Assembly: GCF_900103785.1 (NCBI RefSeq)
Contig: NZ_FNHE01000003.1
Coordinates: forward strand, 372,001-436,000
From: Geodermatophilus siccatus
Lineage (GTDB): Bacteria; Actinomycetota; Actinomycetes; Mycobacteriales; Geodermatophilaceae
DNA: 64,000 bases
Direction of reading: 5' to 3'
Positions 1 through 7,314 of the stretch are shown here, piece by piece. Within the stretch, counting starts at the first letter, position 1, and each line of letters opens with the position of its first letter. A model generated the notes under the pieces. That model saw only the letters and a program-made list of their open reading frames with translations, made no database searches and was not told the DNA's origin. The position numbers and the translations under genes are program-made.

Positions 1-370
1 GCACCAGGCAGAGCACGGCGGCATCGGCACCGCCGTCCGGCAGGGGCAGCGCCTCGGCGGTGCCGGCGACGACCGTGACCGGCACGGGCGCCGCCGCAGC
101 CGCACGGGTGGCCAGGCCCCGGAGGTGCGGTTCGGGCTCGACCGCGGTCACCCCGGTCACCGCGGCCGGGTAGCGCGTGAAGTTGCGGCCGTTGCCGCAG
201 CCGACCTCGACCACCGACCCGGACAGCGGCGCGAGCAGCTCGGTGCGCAGTGCGCCGAGGCCCTCGGCGTCCATCCCCTCGCTGATGCGGGCGTACAGGC
301 GGCTGAACACCGGGCGGGGACGGTCCGTCGGCAGGACGCGCTGGCGTGCGGGCACCTCCGGATGGTGCAC
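1..370 (-). CDS. Class I SAM-dependent methyltransferase, N-terminal part (runs off the window)
   Basis: The minus strand encodes the first ~120 residues of a class I methyltransferase. The SAM-binding motif I is visible as VVEVGCGNGRNFTRYP, followed by an acidic post-motif (VTGVTAVEPEPHL) and the segment AEALPLPDGGADAAVLCLV that normally follows it. This resembles Methyltransf_11/UbiE-type enzymes that act on small molecules; the substrate cannot be read. The chosen start is GTG at 370, with an alternative GTG at 355 and ATG at 274 in frame. The C-terminal half lies outside the window. The gene diverges from the MFS transporter that starts at 475, so the ~100 bp between them should hold both promoters. 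Confidence 0.75.
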   Translation of the reverse strand, partial: MHHPEVPARQRVLPTDRPRPVFSRLYARISEGMDAEGLGALRTELLAPLSGSVVEVGCGNGRNFTRYPAAVTGVTAVEPEPHLRGLATRAAAAAPVPVTVVAGTAEALPLPDGGADAAVLCLV

Positions 371-474
371 CGCCGTCGGCCGGCGCGGTGTTCGCGCGCC
401 CCCGGCCCCGCGCCGGCCGGCCCGGCCGGTCATGCTGGTCGGCCGGGCCACGGGGACCGGTCGAGGGGAGCGGT

Positions 475-1632
475 GTGGCACAGGGGACGACGGGATCGCG
501 GACGTCGCTGTGGCGGCTGCCGGCGGTGCGGGCGCTGGCCGGTGCGACGGTGCTGGGCTTCACCAGCTTCACCCTGACCCTGGCCTCGCTGCCCGCGTAC
601 GCGGTCGCGGGTGGCGCCGCCGCCGACACCGCCGGGCTGGTCACCGCGGTGTTCCTCGCGGTCACCGTCGCCGGGCAGTCGGTGGTGCCGGCGCTGACCG
701 CGCGGTTCGGCGCGGGCCCGGTGCTGGCCGCCGGGCTCGTCGCCCTCGGCGCCCCTTCGCCGCTCTACGCGGTGGACGACGGGCTGCTCTGGCTCTCGGC
801 GGTGTCCGCGGTGCGCGGCCTCGGCTTCGCGGTGCTCACCGTGCTCGGCGCGACGCTGGCCGCGCGGGTGGCCCCACTGGAGCGGCGCGGCGAGTCGATC
901 GGCCTCTACGGGCTGGCGATCGCGGTGCCCAACCTGGCCTTCGTCCCGGCCGGGGTGGCGCTCGTGCTCGGCGGGCACGCGGCCTGGATGGCGTGGCTGG
1001 CCGCCGCGCCGGTGCTCGCGCTGCCGCTGGTGCCCGGTGTCGTCCGTGGTGTGCGCGCCGAGCCGCGCACCGGGACGTCGTCCTCCCGCGCCGCGGTGCG
1101 GGCCGCGCTGCCGCCGTCGGCAGTGCTGCTCGTGGTCACCCTCGCCGGCGGCGGGCTGGTGACCTTCCTGCCGATCGAGCGGCCCGACGGCGTCCTCGCG
1201 ACGGCGACGCTGCTGGTCTTCGGCGTCACCGCGGCGGCCGGCCGCTGGCGGGCCGGCGTGCTCGCCGACCGGACGGGCACCCGGCTGCTGCTGCCGCTGG
1301 CCCTGCTCGCCTCGGCGGCCGGGCTCGTCGCCGTCGCGCTCGGGCTGGGCGCCGGCGCCGGCTGGGTCCTCGCCGGTGCCGCCGTCTTCGGCGCGGGCTA
1401 CGGAGCGGTGCAGAACCTGACGCTGCTGACCGCCTTCGCCCGCGCCGGCGAGGGCGGGGCCACCGCCGCCAGCGCGATGTGGAACGCCTCGTTCGACGCG
1501 GGGACCGCCGTCGGCGCGCTCGTGCTCGGCCTCGTCGCGGCGGGGGTCGGGCTGCCGTGGACCTACGTCCTCGTGGCCGGGGCGCTGCTGCTCACCCTCC
1601 CGCTGGCGCGGGTGGCGACCCGCCCGGCGTGA
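475..1632 (+). CDS. MFS transporter
   Basis: A 385-residue major facilitator with about 12 hydrophobic segments separated by short Arg-rich loops. After the second segment comes a typical MFS loop (TARFGAGPVLAAG), and the middle holds the charged loop AARVAPLERRGESIGLYG that is common in drug and sugar efflux pumps of this superfamily. The reading frame stays open further upstream, but GTG at 475 is preceded at 463-470 by an AGGGGAG-type ribosome site, and the first membrane helix follows about 20 residues later, so this start is preferred. The substrate is unknown. The gene ends next to a structured repeat (1663-1716) shared with the convergent gene. Confidence 0.85.
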   Translation: MAQGTTGSRTSLWRLPAVRALAGATVLGFTSFTLTLASLPAYAVAGGAAADTAGLVTAVFLAVTVAGQSVVPALTARFGAGPVLAAGLVALGAPSPLYAVDDGLLWLSAVSAVRGLGFAVLTVLGATLAARVAPLERRGESIGLYGLAIAVPNLAFVPAGVALVLGGHAAWMAWLAAAPVLALPLVPGVVRGVRAEPRTGTSSSRAAVRAALPPSAVLLVVTLAGGGLVTFLPIERPDGVLATATLLVFGVTAAAGRWRAGVLADRTGTRLLLPLALLASAAGLVAVALGLGAGAGWVLAGAAVFGAGYGAVQNLTLLTAFARAGEGGATAASAMWNASFDAGTAVGALVLGLVAAGVGLPWTYVLVAGALLLTLPLARVATRPA

Positions 1633-1662
1633 CCGGGCGGCCCCCCGCAGGGTCCCGCCGCC

Positions 1663-1716
1663 GGCCCCGTCCAGGGGCCCGCCCCGAGCCTGCGAGGGGT
1701 GGGGAGGACGGGGTCC
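1663..1716 (-). repeat. Structured intergenic repeat, family 1, copy A
   Basis: Arms GGCCCCGTCC (1663-1672) and GGACGGGGTCC (1706-1716) form a stem around a loop of exactly 33 nt (1673-1705) with the family core CCCGCC...GAGCC...GCGA...GGTGGG. CCCGCC and GGTGGG within the loop can also pair. The copy lies in a convergent intergenic gap, 26 bp past the stop of the minus-strand gene 1743-2099. The other copies are at 52990, 56955 and 63481. It probably acts as a terminator or mRNA 3'-end structure. Confidence 0.7.
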
Positions 1717-1742
1717 TTCTCTGGTGGGGGGCCGGGGGTCCT

Positions 1743-2099
1743 TCAGCCGGCGACGCGGGCGGCGGCCTCGCGCAGCGCGCGGAGGACGAGGACCTCCTCG
1801 GCCGACCGGCGCAGCCAGGTGCGCAGCCCGTCGGGGTCGCCGCGGTGCCTGTCCCGCAGCTGCCCGAGGTTCAGCTGCCGGGTGCTGGCCTGCGCGCGCT
1901 GGGCCGGGGGGAGCTGCCGGCCGTGGGCGCGCGCGATCGTGGTCAGGCCGGCGCCGACGAACACCAGGTCGCGGATCTCGGTGATGCCGGCGAGCAGCTC
2001 GTCCACCCCGGCGGCGTCGTCGGCGGAGAGGCGGCGGACCAGTTCGTCGGCGGTCTCCCGACCAGCGGCCTGTGGGTCTGGGGCAGTCACCCGCACCAT
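1743..2099 (-). CDS. Conserved hypothetical protein, 118 aa
   Basis: Not recognised. The product is a soluble, largely helical 118-residue protein with many Arg, Asp and Leu residues. It has no signal peptide, membrane segment or Cys residues. The segment TADELVRRLSADDAAGVDELLAGITEIRDL looks like an amphipathic helix pair. Codon use is typical for the window. ATG at 2099 is the chosen start. The gene stands alone on the minus strand, converging on the MFS transporter and separated from the ABC permease upstream by the hairpin repeat at 2142-2209. A real gene is likely but its function is unknown. Confidence 0.55.
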   Translation of the reverse strand: MVRVTAPDPQAAGRETADELVRRLSADDAAGVDELLAGITEIRDLVFVGAGLTTIARAHGRQLPPAQRAQASTRQLNLGQLRDRHRGDPDGLRTWLRRSAEEVLVLRALREAAARVAG

Positions 2100-2141
2100 T
2101 GTCGTCGTCCGTGCGCGGGGAGTCCCGGCGCCCCCCGGCGA

Positions 2142-2209
2142 TGATCATGGGGTCGTTGCCGACGGCGACGGCGTGCCCGACCGTGTCGCCTGCAACGCCC
2201 CCATGATCA
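2142..2209. repeat. Structured intergenic repeat, family 2, copy A
   Basis: Inverted repeat with arms TGATCATGGGGTCGTTGC (2142-2159) and 2192-2209, matching at 17 of 18 positions. The intervening sequence also holds shorter pairing segments. It lies 15 bp past the stop of the ABC permease (2225, minus strand). A related element with the shared core GATCATGGRGTCG is at 59673-59748, again downstream of an ABC permease. It is probably a terminator-like repeat. Confidence 0.65.
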
Positions 2210-2224
2210 ACGGGGGATCGGGCG

Positions 2225-3043
2225 TCACGCGTCGCGACGGGCGAACACGACCGCGGCGAGCGCCAGGACGACGGCGACCTCGGCGACGAACACCGCGAAG
2301 CCCACCCACGGGTCGAGCAGCAGCGGGTTGAACGACTCCGGCGTCGCGATCCGCGACCCGGCGTTGCCCGGCATCAGCTTGGTCGCCCACTCGCCCCAGG
2401 CGCCGGGCAGCACCATCACCAGGTTGCCGACGACGAACACCAGGCCCAGCACGACGGCCAGCGCCGCGGCGGTGTGCCGTACCAGCAGGCCGACGCCGGC
2501 GGCGAACAGCCCGAGCCCGGCCATGTACAGGCCGCTGCCGAGGATCGACCGCAGCACGCCGTCGTCGGTCAGCGCCAGGCCGATGCCCTCGCGGTCGAGG
2601 AACCAGTTGCCGCCGAGGTAGCCGGCCAGCGCGGTCAGGGTGCCGGCGGCGAACAGCGTCGAGGCGAGCACCGCGGCCTTGGCCGCCAGCACCGCGCCGC
2701 GCCGCGGGGTGGCCGCGAGCGTCGCGCGGATCATCCCGGTCCCGTACTCGCTGGTGACCACGAGCGCGCCCAGGACGACGGCGGTGACCTGCGCGAACAC
2801 CACCCCCCAGGTGACGAAGGCGCCCACCGGCTCGCCGACGTCCCCACGGGCCAGCGCCTCGGCGCTCAGCGCGCACACCAGCGTGGTCAGGCCGGCGCCC
2901 AGCCCGAGCATCGCGGCCAGCGACCAGGGCGTCGAGCGGACGGTCCAGAACTTGACCCACTCGGCCCGCAGCGTCGCCCCGGCGCCGGGCGCCGCCGGGG
3001 TCTCGGTCCGGGTCCAGGCGTGCGTGCCCACGGTCGCGGTCAT
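2225..3043 (-). CDS. ABC-2 type transporter permease
   Basis: A 272-residue membrane protein with a cytoplasmic N-terminus and about six hydrophobic segments. It is typical of ABC-2 permeases that pair with bacitracin/lantibiotic-type ATPases (for example FALSE-positive-free features such as the TSEYGTGMIRATLAATPRR loop after the second segment, which is characteristic of this group). The ATG start overlaps the stop codon of the upstream ATPase by 4 bp, so the two are translationally coupled and form one exporter. The substrate is unknown; the family exports peptides, lipids or antibiotics or confers resistance to them. The gene is followed by the family 2 hairpin. Confidence 0.85.
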   Translation of the reverse strand: MTATVGTHAWTRTETPAAPGAGATLRAEWVKFWTVRSTPWSLAAMLGLGAGLTTLVCALSAEALARGDVGEPVGAFVTWGVVFAQVTAVVLGALVVTSEYGTGMIRATLAATPRRGAVLAAKAAVLASTLFAAGTLTALAGYLGGNWFLDREGIGLALTDDGVLRSILGSGLYMAGLGLFAAGVGLLVRHTAAALAVVLGLVFVVGNLVMVLPGAWGEWATKLMPGNAGSRIATPESFNPLLLDPWVGFAVFVAEVAVVLALAAVVFARRDA

Positions 3044-3957
3044 CGGGAGGCTCCTGCGGGGGTGGCGGCGTACTCGACGCTGTCGCCGGTCAGGGTCATG
3101 AAGGCGTCCTCGAGCGAGGAGCGCACCAGGGTCAGCTCGTGCAGCAGCAGGCCGGAGCGGCCGACCAGCTCACCGACGGCGGCCGCCTCCAGGCCGCGCA
3201 CCCGCAGCTCCCCGCCGTGCGCGGCGACGTCCAGGCCCTCGCGGCGCAGCAGGGTGGCGACCTGGTCGTGCTGCGGGCTGCGGACCCGCACGTGGGAGGC
3301 GGCGTGCTGGGCGACGAACTCCGCCGTCGAGCAGTCGGCCAGCACCCGGCCGCGGCCGATGACGACGAGGTGGTCGGCGGTCAGGGCCATCTCGGACATC
3401 AGGTGGCTGGAGACGAACACCGTGCGGCCCTCGGCGGCGAGGTCGCGGGCGAGGGTGCGCACCCAGCGGATGCCCTCGGGGTCCAGGCCGTTGACCGGCT
3501 CGTCGAGGACGACGACCGGCGGGTCGCCGATCAGCGCGGCCGCGATGCCCAGCCGCTGGCCCATGCCGAGGGAGAACCGGCCGACCCGCTGGTCGGCGAC
3601 CGCGGTGAGCCCGACCAGGTCGAGCACCTCGTCGACGCGGGTCCGCGGGATGCCGTTGCTGGCCGCCAGCCAGCGCAGGTGGTCGCGTGCCGAGCGGCCC
3701 GGGTGCAGGGCGCGCGCCTCGAGCAGCGCGCCCACCTCGCGCAGCGGGGCGGGGTGGTCGGCGTAGCGGCGGCCGTTGACGGTGACGCTGCCCGAGGTCG
3801 GGCGGTCCAGGCCGAGGACCATCCGCATCGTCGTGGACTTCCCCGCGCCGTTGGGGCCGAGGAAGCCGGTCACCCGGCCGGGCTCGACGGTGAAGCCGAT
3901 CCCGTCGACGGCGGTGCGGGGGCCGTAGGTCTTGGTCAGGCGGTGTGCGGCGATCAC
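3040..3957 (-). CDS. ABC transporter ATP-binding protein
   Basis: A 305-residue ATPase. The Walker A motif GPNGAGKST is at residues 34-42, the signature SLGMGQRLGIA is in the middle, and Walker B VVVLDEPVNGLDPEG follows with an H-loop (SSHLMSE). The C-terminal ~85 residues form the extra domain seen in ATPases of bacitracin/lantibiotic-type exporters. It powers the permease encoded immediately downstream with a 4-bp overlap. The upstream neighbour on the same strand (4140-5288) is separated by a hairpin, so this pair is probably its own operon. Confidence 0.9.
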   Translation of the reverse strand: MIAAHRLTKTYGPRTAVDGIGFTVEPGRVTGFLGPNGAGKSTTMRMVLGLDRPTSGSVTVNGRRYADHPAPLREVGALLEARALHPGRSARDHLRWLAASNGIPRTRVDEVLDLVGLTAVADQRVGRFSLGMGQRLGIAAALIGDPPVVVLDEPVNGLDPEGIRWVRTLARDLAAEGRTVFVSSHLMSEMALTADHLVVIGRGRVLADCSTAEFVAQHAASHVRVRSPQHDQVATLLRREGLDVAAHGGELRVRGLEAAAVGELVGRSGLLLHELTLVRSSLEDAFMTLTGDSVEYAATPAGASR

Positions 3958-4068
3958 GGGGTCACCGGGCCGGGGGAGGTCGGGGAGGTCATGGCGTCGA
4001 GGCTCTCGGCCGCCGGCGCCCGCGGGTATCGGGGAACCCCCTGGACCGACCCTGACCGGTCCCTGATG

Positions 4069-4134
4069 CGGCGAGATCGCCGATCACGCACGCCTCCGAC
4101 CCCGGGACCGCGCGAGGTCGCCGATCTCGCCGGG
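4069..4134. terminator. Hairpin downstream of the flavoprotein gene (family 3)
   Basis: Left arm GCGGCGAGATCGCCGATC and right arm around 4112-4134 (GGTCGCCGATCTCGCCGG) are largely complementary, with a loop of about 25 nt. The hairpin starts 6 bp past the stop of the minus-strand gene 4140-5288 and separates it from the ABC exporter operon. There is no T tract. This is the third hairpin type in the window found directly behind a minus-strand stop codon. Confidence 0.55.
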
Positions 4135-4139
4135 GACCG

Positions 4140-5288
4140 CTACGCCGAGCGGGGCAGGGCCGCCTCGGGGCGCAGCAGCCGGCGCAGCGCCACCGCGGCC
4201 TCCCGTCCGGCCCGGTTGGCGCCCACCGTGCTCGCCGAGGGGCCGTAGCCGACCAGGTGCACCCGCGGCTCCCCGGCCACGTGCGTGCCCTCCATCCGGA
4301 TGCCGCCGCCGGGCCCGCGCAGCCCCAGCGGCGCCAGGTGGCCCAGCGCCGCGCGGAAACCGGTGGCCCACAGGACGGCGTCGGCGCGGACGAACCGGCC
4401 GTCGTCCCACGCCACGCCGTCGGGGGTGAACCGGTCGAACACCGGCAGCCGGGCGAGGACGCTGCGGGCGCGCGCCTCCCGCACCCAGGGCGTGACGACC
4501 AGCCCGGTCACGCCGACGACGCTGCCGGGGGAGCGGCCCTCGCGGACGGCGTCCTCGACCAGCGCGACCGCCGCCCGCCCCTCGTCGGGGCCGAACGGCG
4601 CCTCGCGCCAGACCGGTGGGCGCCGGGTCACCCAGGTGGTGTCGGCGACCTCGGCGATCTCCCCCAGCAGCTGCACCGCCGAGGCGCCGCCGCCCACCAC
4701 GACCACCGACTGCCCGGCGAACTCCGCGGCGCCCCGGTAGTCGACCGGGGTCAGCTGGCGGCCGCGGAAGAGCTCCTGCCCGGGGTAGCGCGGCACGAAC
4801 GGCCGGGTCCAGGTGCCGGTGGCGTTGACGACGGCGTCGGCGGTCCAGTCGCCGTCCGACGTCTCGACGCGGAAGCGGTCGTCCGGCCATGCCCTCCGGC
4901 CCGACTCCGCGCCGCGGTCCGCTCCTCGCGCGCAGAGCTCGCTGCGATGCTCCCTGCGGCTGTCGTCGGGCGCACGGCGGACGGCGCGCACCCGGACCGG
5001 CCGGTGCACCGGCAGGGCGAAGTGCCGCTCGTACTCGGCGAAGTAGGCGGGAACCGCGTCGGCGGCCGGCACGTCGTCCCCTGCCGGGGGGAACGGCAGG
5101 CCGGGCAGGTCGTGCACGTGGTGGGTGCGGGCCAGCGTCAGCGAGGGCCAGCGGTGCTGCCAGGCGCCCCCGGCGCGCTCCTCGGCGTCCAGGACGACGA
5201 GGTCGAGCCCCAGGCGGGCCAGGTGGTGCGCCGCGCTCAGCCCGGCCTGGCCGGCCCCGATGACGACGACCTCGACGTCCCTGCTCAC
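4140..5288 (-). CDS. FAD/NAD(P)-dependent flavoprotein monooxygenase-like
   Basis: A 382-residue two-dinucleotide-binding-domain flavoprotein. The FAD motif GAGQAGLSAA is at residues 11-20, and a second Rossmann motif (VVVVGGGASAVQL) lies near the middle. An ATG-type motif (VLWATGFR) is near the C-terminus. This is the layout of YczJ/CzcO-like putative flavin monooxygenases. GTG at 5288 is chosen because the gene starts 7 bp after the stop of 5296-5667, which makes an operon with that gene. Residues ~108-137 form an Arg/Ser/Glu-rich insert whose DNA resembles the intergenic repeat at 17761-17830, so a short repeat may have been inserted in frame. Its substrate is not predictable. Confidence 0.8.
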   Translation of the reverse strand: MSRDVEVVVIGAGQAGLSAAHHLARLGLDLVVLDAEERAGGAWQHRWPSLTLARTHHVHDLPGLPFPPAGDDVPAADAVPAYFAEYERHFALPVHRPVRVRAVRRAPDDSRREHRSELCARGADRGAESGRRAWPDDRFRVETSDGDWTADAVVNATGTWTRPFVPRYPGQELFRGRQLTPVDYRGAAEFAGQSVVVVGGGASAVQLLGEIAEVADTTWVTRRPPVWREAPFGPDEGRAAVALVEDAVREGRSPGSVVGVTGLVVTPWVREARARSVLARLPVFDRFTPDGVAWDDGRFVRADAVLWATGFRAALGHLAPLGLRGPGGGIRMEGTHVAGEPRVHLVGYGPSASTVGANRAGREAAVALRRLLRPEAALPRSA

Positions 5289-5295
5289 GCGAGGG

Positions 5296-5667
5296 TCAAC
5301 CGCGGCAGGCGCCCCCGGCTTCCGGCCGCAGCCGGTCCAGGTCGGCACCCGTGAGCGTCGCGGTGTCGTGCGGGTCGTACCCGAACCGGACGGTCACCGC
5401 GCCCGGCCGGGCCTCGACCAACCACGTGGGCCGCTCCGCCGTCCCGTCGGCCGGCCGGTACCACCACCGCTCGGCCAGCAGCGGCAGACCGCAGCGGCGG
5501 AGGAACGCCTCCGCGGCCGGCCGGTCGGGCAGGACGCGCAGAGCGGCGCCGAACAGCGCGCGAGCGACCACCACGTCGCCGTCGCCACGCCGCTCGGTGG
5601 AGAGCCAGCCCACCAGTTCACCGTCCTCGGCGCGGTGGACCGGCGTCCGCTGCTCGGTGCGGGTCAC
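5296..5667 (-). CDS. Conserved hypothetical protein, 123 aa
   Basis: Not recognised as a named family. The 123-residue soluble protein has an alpha/beta pattern: a beta-rich N-terminus (GELVGWLSTE), a helix with AAEAFLRRCGLPLLAERWWYRP, and strands such as AVTVRFGYDPHDTATL near the end. Strong codon bias and 7-bp spacing to the downstream flavoprotein gene support a real gene in a two-gene operon. ATG at 5667 is the start. Four 11-bp tandem repeats (5708-5751) lie 40-84 bp upstream, where regulatory sites would be expected. Confidence 0.65.
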   Translation of the reverse strand: MTRTEQRTPVHRAEDGELVGWLSTERRGDGDVVVARALFGAALRVLPDRPAAEAFLRRCGLPLLAERWWYRPADGTAERPTWLVEARPGAVTVRFGYDPHDTATLTGADLDRLRPEAGGACRG

Positions 5668-5707
5668 GTGTCGACCGTAGGGAGGCCCGCAACGCCGTTT
5701 CCCGCGT

Positions 5708-5751
5708 CTTGCGGGTCTCTTGCGGTTGTCCCGCGGGTGTCCTGCGGATGG
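5708..5751. promoter_or_regulatory. Four 11-bp tandem direct repeats upstream of 5296-5667
   Basis: Exactly four 11-bp units in register: CTTGCGGGTCT, CTTGCGGTTGT, CCCGCGGGTGT and CCTGCGGATGG. The consensus is CYTGCGGGTGT. They lie 40-84 bp upstream of the minus-strand ATG at 5667. One-helical-turn spacing suggests a protein binding array such as a SARP-type site. Promoter function is inferred. Confidence 0.4.
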
Positions 5752-6219
5752 GCCGCCAGAGTCCTCCGTGTCACCGGGACGACGAGCAGCGGGGCGTCAC
5801 CGGTGGGACCGGCCCCGGCCGGGGCCCGAGGACAGCCGGCGTCTCCATCGCACGGGGGGACGGAGCCGCCGGCGCACCGACCGGCGGCGTCGAGGGGGAC
5901 GACGCCGCCGGGCACGACGACCGGCACCGCCGTGGGGGACGGCGGCGCCGGCCGGAACGAGGGACGACCGGGGACGCCGCGGGGACGGCGCACCCGGTCG
6001 CACGACGACCGGCACGACCGCGGGGGACGGGAGGGCCGGTCGAGGGGAACGCACGGGGCCGGCCGCGGGGGACCGCGGCCGGCCCCGCCGCGTTGCCGGG
6101 ATCCCGGCCGACCCGGGACGCCCCGTGGCGGACGGTGCCCATCCCGGTGCGAAGCGTCCGGCGCAACGGCGCGTGCACTCCGTCCTGCACGGTTCCGCAA
6201 TACAGGTTACGTTCGTGTC
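5752..6219. other. Gene-free stretch with a perfect 14-bp hairpin
   Basis: No convincing gene is seen in about 470 bp between 5667 (minus) and 6220 (plus). The open frames are proline/arginine-rich shadows. The stretch holds imperfect repeats of ACGACGACCGGCACGACC type (5918-6030) and a perfect hairpin at 6055-6086, GGGGCCGGCCGCGG, loop GGGA, then the exact complement. The hairpin has no T tract. It stands 134 bp ahead of the TetR gene. Confidence 0.5.
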
Positions 6220-6843
6220 GTGACACAGTGTGACGAGACTGCGCGAGCGGTCTGCCCGACCCGCACGCGGACCGGGGGACGTCGACTCGACGCGTCGCGG
6301 GACGCCGCGATCGCCTCGGCCGTGATCGAGGTGCTCGGCCGGTCCGGCTACGCCGGCCTGACGATGGACGCCGTCGCGATGGTCGCCGGGGTCGGCAAGG
6401 CGACCATCTACCGGCGCTGGTCGAGCAAGGCCGAGCTGCTGCTCAGCGTGATGGACGTGGCGGGCGCGCCGGTGCTGCAGGTGCCCGACACGGGGAAGCT
6501 CCGCGAGGACCTGGTCACCGTCCTGACCGAGGTGGTGGAGCTCTTCAGCGGTCCCTCGGGGCGGGCGATCCGCAGCCTGCTCGGCGCCGTCATCGACGAC
6601 CCGGTGCTGCAGGAGGGCAGCCGCCGCCTGCCGCTGGCCAACTGGGACGCCGCCTGGGAGACCGTCGTCGCCCGCGCGGTCGAGCGCGGCGAGATCCCCG
6701 CCGGCGCCGGGCAGTCGCTCGCGGGGGAGGTCGGCCCGGCGGTGCTCGCGCTGCGCTGGCTGGTCACCGGGCGGCCGCTGGACCACACCGTGGTGACCGA
6801 CCTGGTCGACCGCGTCGTCCTGCCGCTGTTGCAGCGTCCGTAG
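6220..6843 (+). CDS. TetR/AcrR family transcriptional regulator
   Basis: A 207-residue regulator. The N-terminal helix-turn-helix (about residues 22-70) carries the family pattern AIASAVIEVLGRSGYAGLTM followed by VAGVGKATIYRRW. The C-terminal half is a ligand-binding domain of the TetR_C type (RSLLGAVIDDPVLQ). GTG at 6220 is the chosen start. The start codon itself lies within a short inverted repeat (GTGTC-GT-GACAC), a possible autoregulatory operator. The next gene downstream is the small membrane protein and K+ channel pair at 6915; whether it is the target is unknown. Confidence 0.85.
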   Translation: MTQCDETARAVCPTRTRTGGRRLDASRDAAIASAVIEVLGRSGYAGLTMDAVAMVAGVGKATIYRRWSSKAELLLSVMDVAGAPVLQVPDTGKLREDLVTVLTEVVELFSGPSGRAIRSLLGAVIDDPVLQEGSRRLPLANWDAAWETVVARAVERGEIPAGAGQSLAGEVGPAVLALRWLVTGRPLDHTVVTDLVDRVVLPLLQRP

Positions 6844-6914
6844 CGCTGCAGGGCCGCAGCAGCGATGCTGTGGGCCGATCCCCCGGGTGCCGGGGCGACG
6901 GGGTGGGAGGACGC

Positions 6915-7301
6915 GTGAACCTGGAGAAGGTCGTCTTCGGGTTCTTCGTCCTGCTCGCCGCCACGCTGAACTTCGGCTTCTTCCTCGGCGACATGCGCGA
7001 CCCCGACCTGCACAACCCCTACGAGCTCTTCGCCGCGGTCGTGGTCAACCTCATCGCCCTGGTGCTGAAGTTCGGCGACCGCACCCAGATCGGCGCCGTG
7101 CACCTGGCGACCAGCATCGTCGCGGTCCTCCAGCTCGTCGGGGCGGCCCTGATGTACGGCTACGCCGAGTACGTCTCGTCGGCCGGCATGACCGAGGGCT
7201 GGACGTCGAGCGTCGTGTCCCTGTCCGGGGGCGCGCTGCTGGCCAACCTGGTCTCCGTCGTCCTGCTGGTGATCGAGACCGTCTCCTTCCACCGCGGGTG
7301 A
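6915..7301 (+). CDS. Small four-helix membrane protein (DUF6394-like)
   Basis: A 128-residue integral membrane protein with four predicted helices: LEKVVFGFFVLLAATLNFGF, ELFAAVVVNLIALVLKFG, HLATSIVAVLQLVGAALMYG and the C-terminal LLANLVSVVLLVIETV. It resembles the DUF6394 family, which I recall as a frequent companion of two-RCK potassium channels. GTG at 6915 follows a GGGAGG ribosome site at 6905-6910. The gene ends 13 bp before the channel gene, so the two are very likely co-transcribed. A role as a channel subunit or modulator is inferred from position only. Confidence 0.75.
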   Translation: MNLEKVVFGFFVLLAATLNFGFFLGDMRDPDLHNPYELFAAVVVNLIALVLKFGDRTQIGAVHLATSIVAVLQLVGAALMYGYAEYVSSAGMTEGWTSSVVSLSGGALLANLVSVVLLVIETVSFHRG

Positions 7302-7314
7302 GCCGGAGGCCGCC

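Noticed and set aside
430-2148. Long minus-strand open frame of 572 codons over the MFS gene
   Set aside because: It is Arg/Gly/Pro-rich and is the shadow of the MFS gene and of 1743-2099; third positions fit only those genes.
5708-5751. CRISPR-like array
   Set aside because: Repeats are 11 bp without spacers. No cas gene is present in the window, and no array of 25-40 bp repeats was seen anywhere.
5664-6233. Several open frames on both strands in the gene-free stretch
   Set aside because: Composition is Pro/Arg/Gly-rich without any fold pattern, and codon bias is absent.
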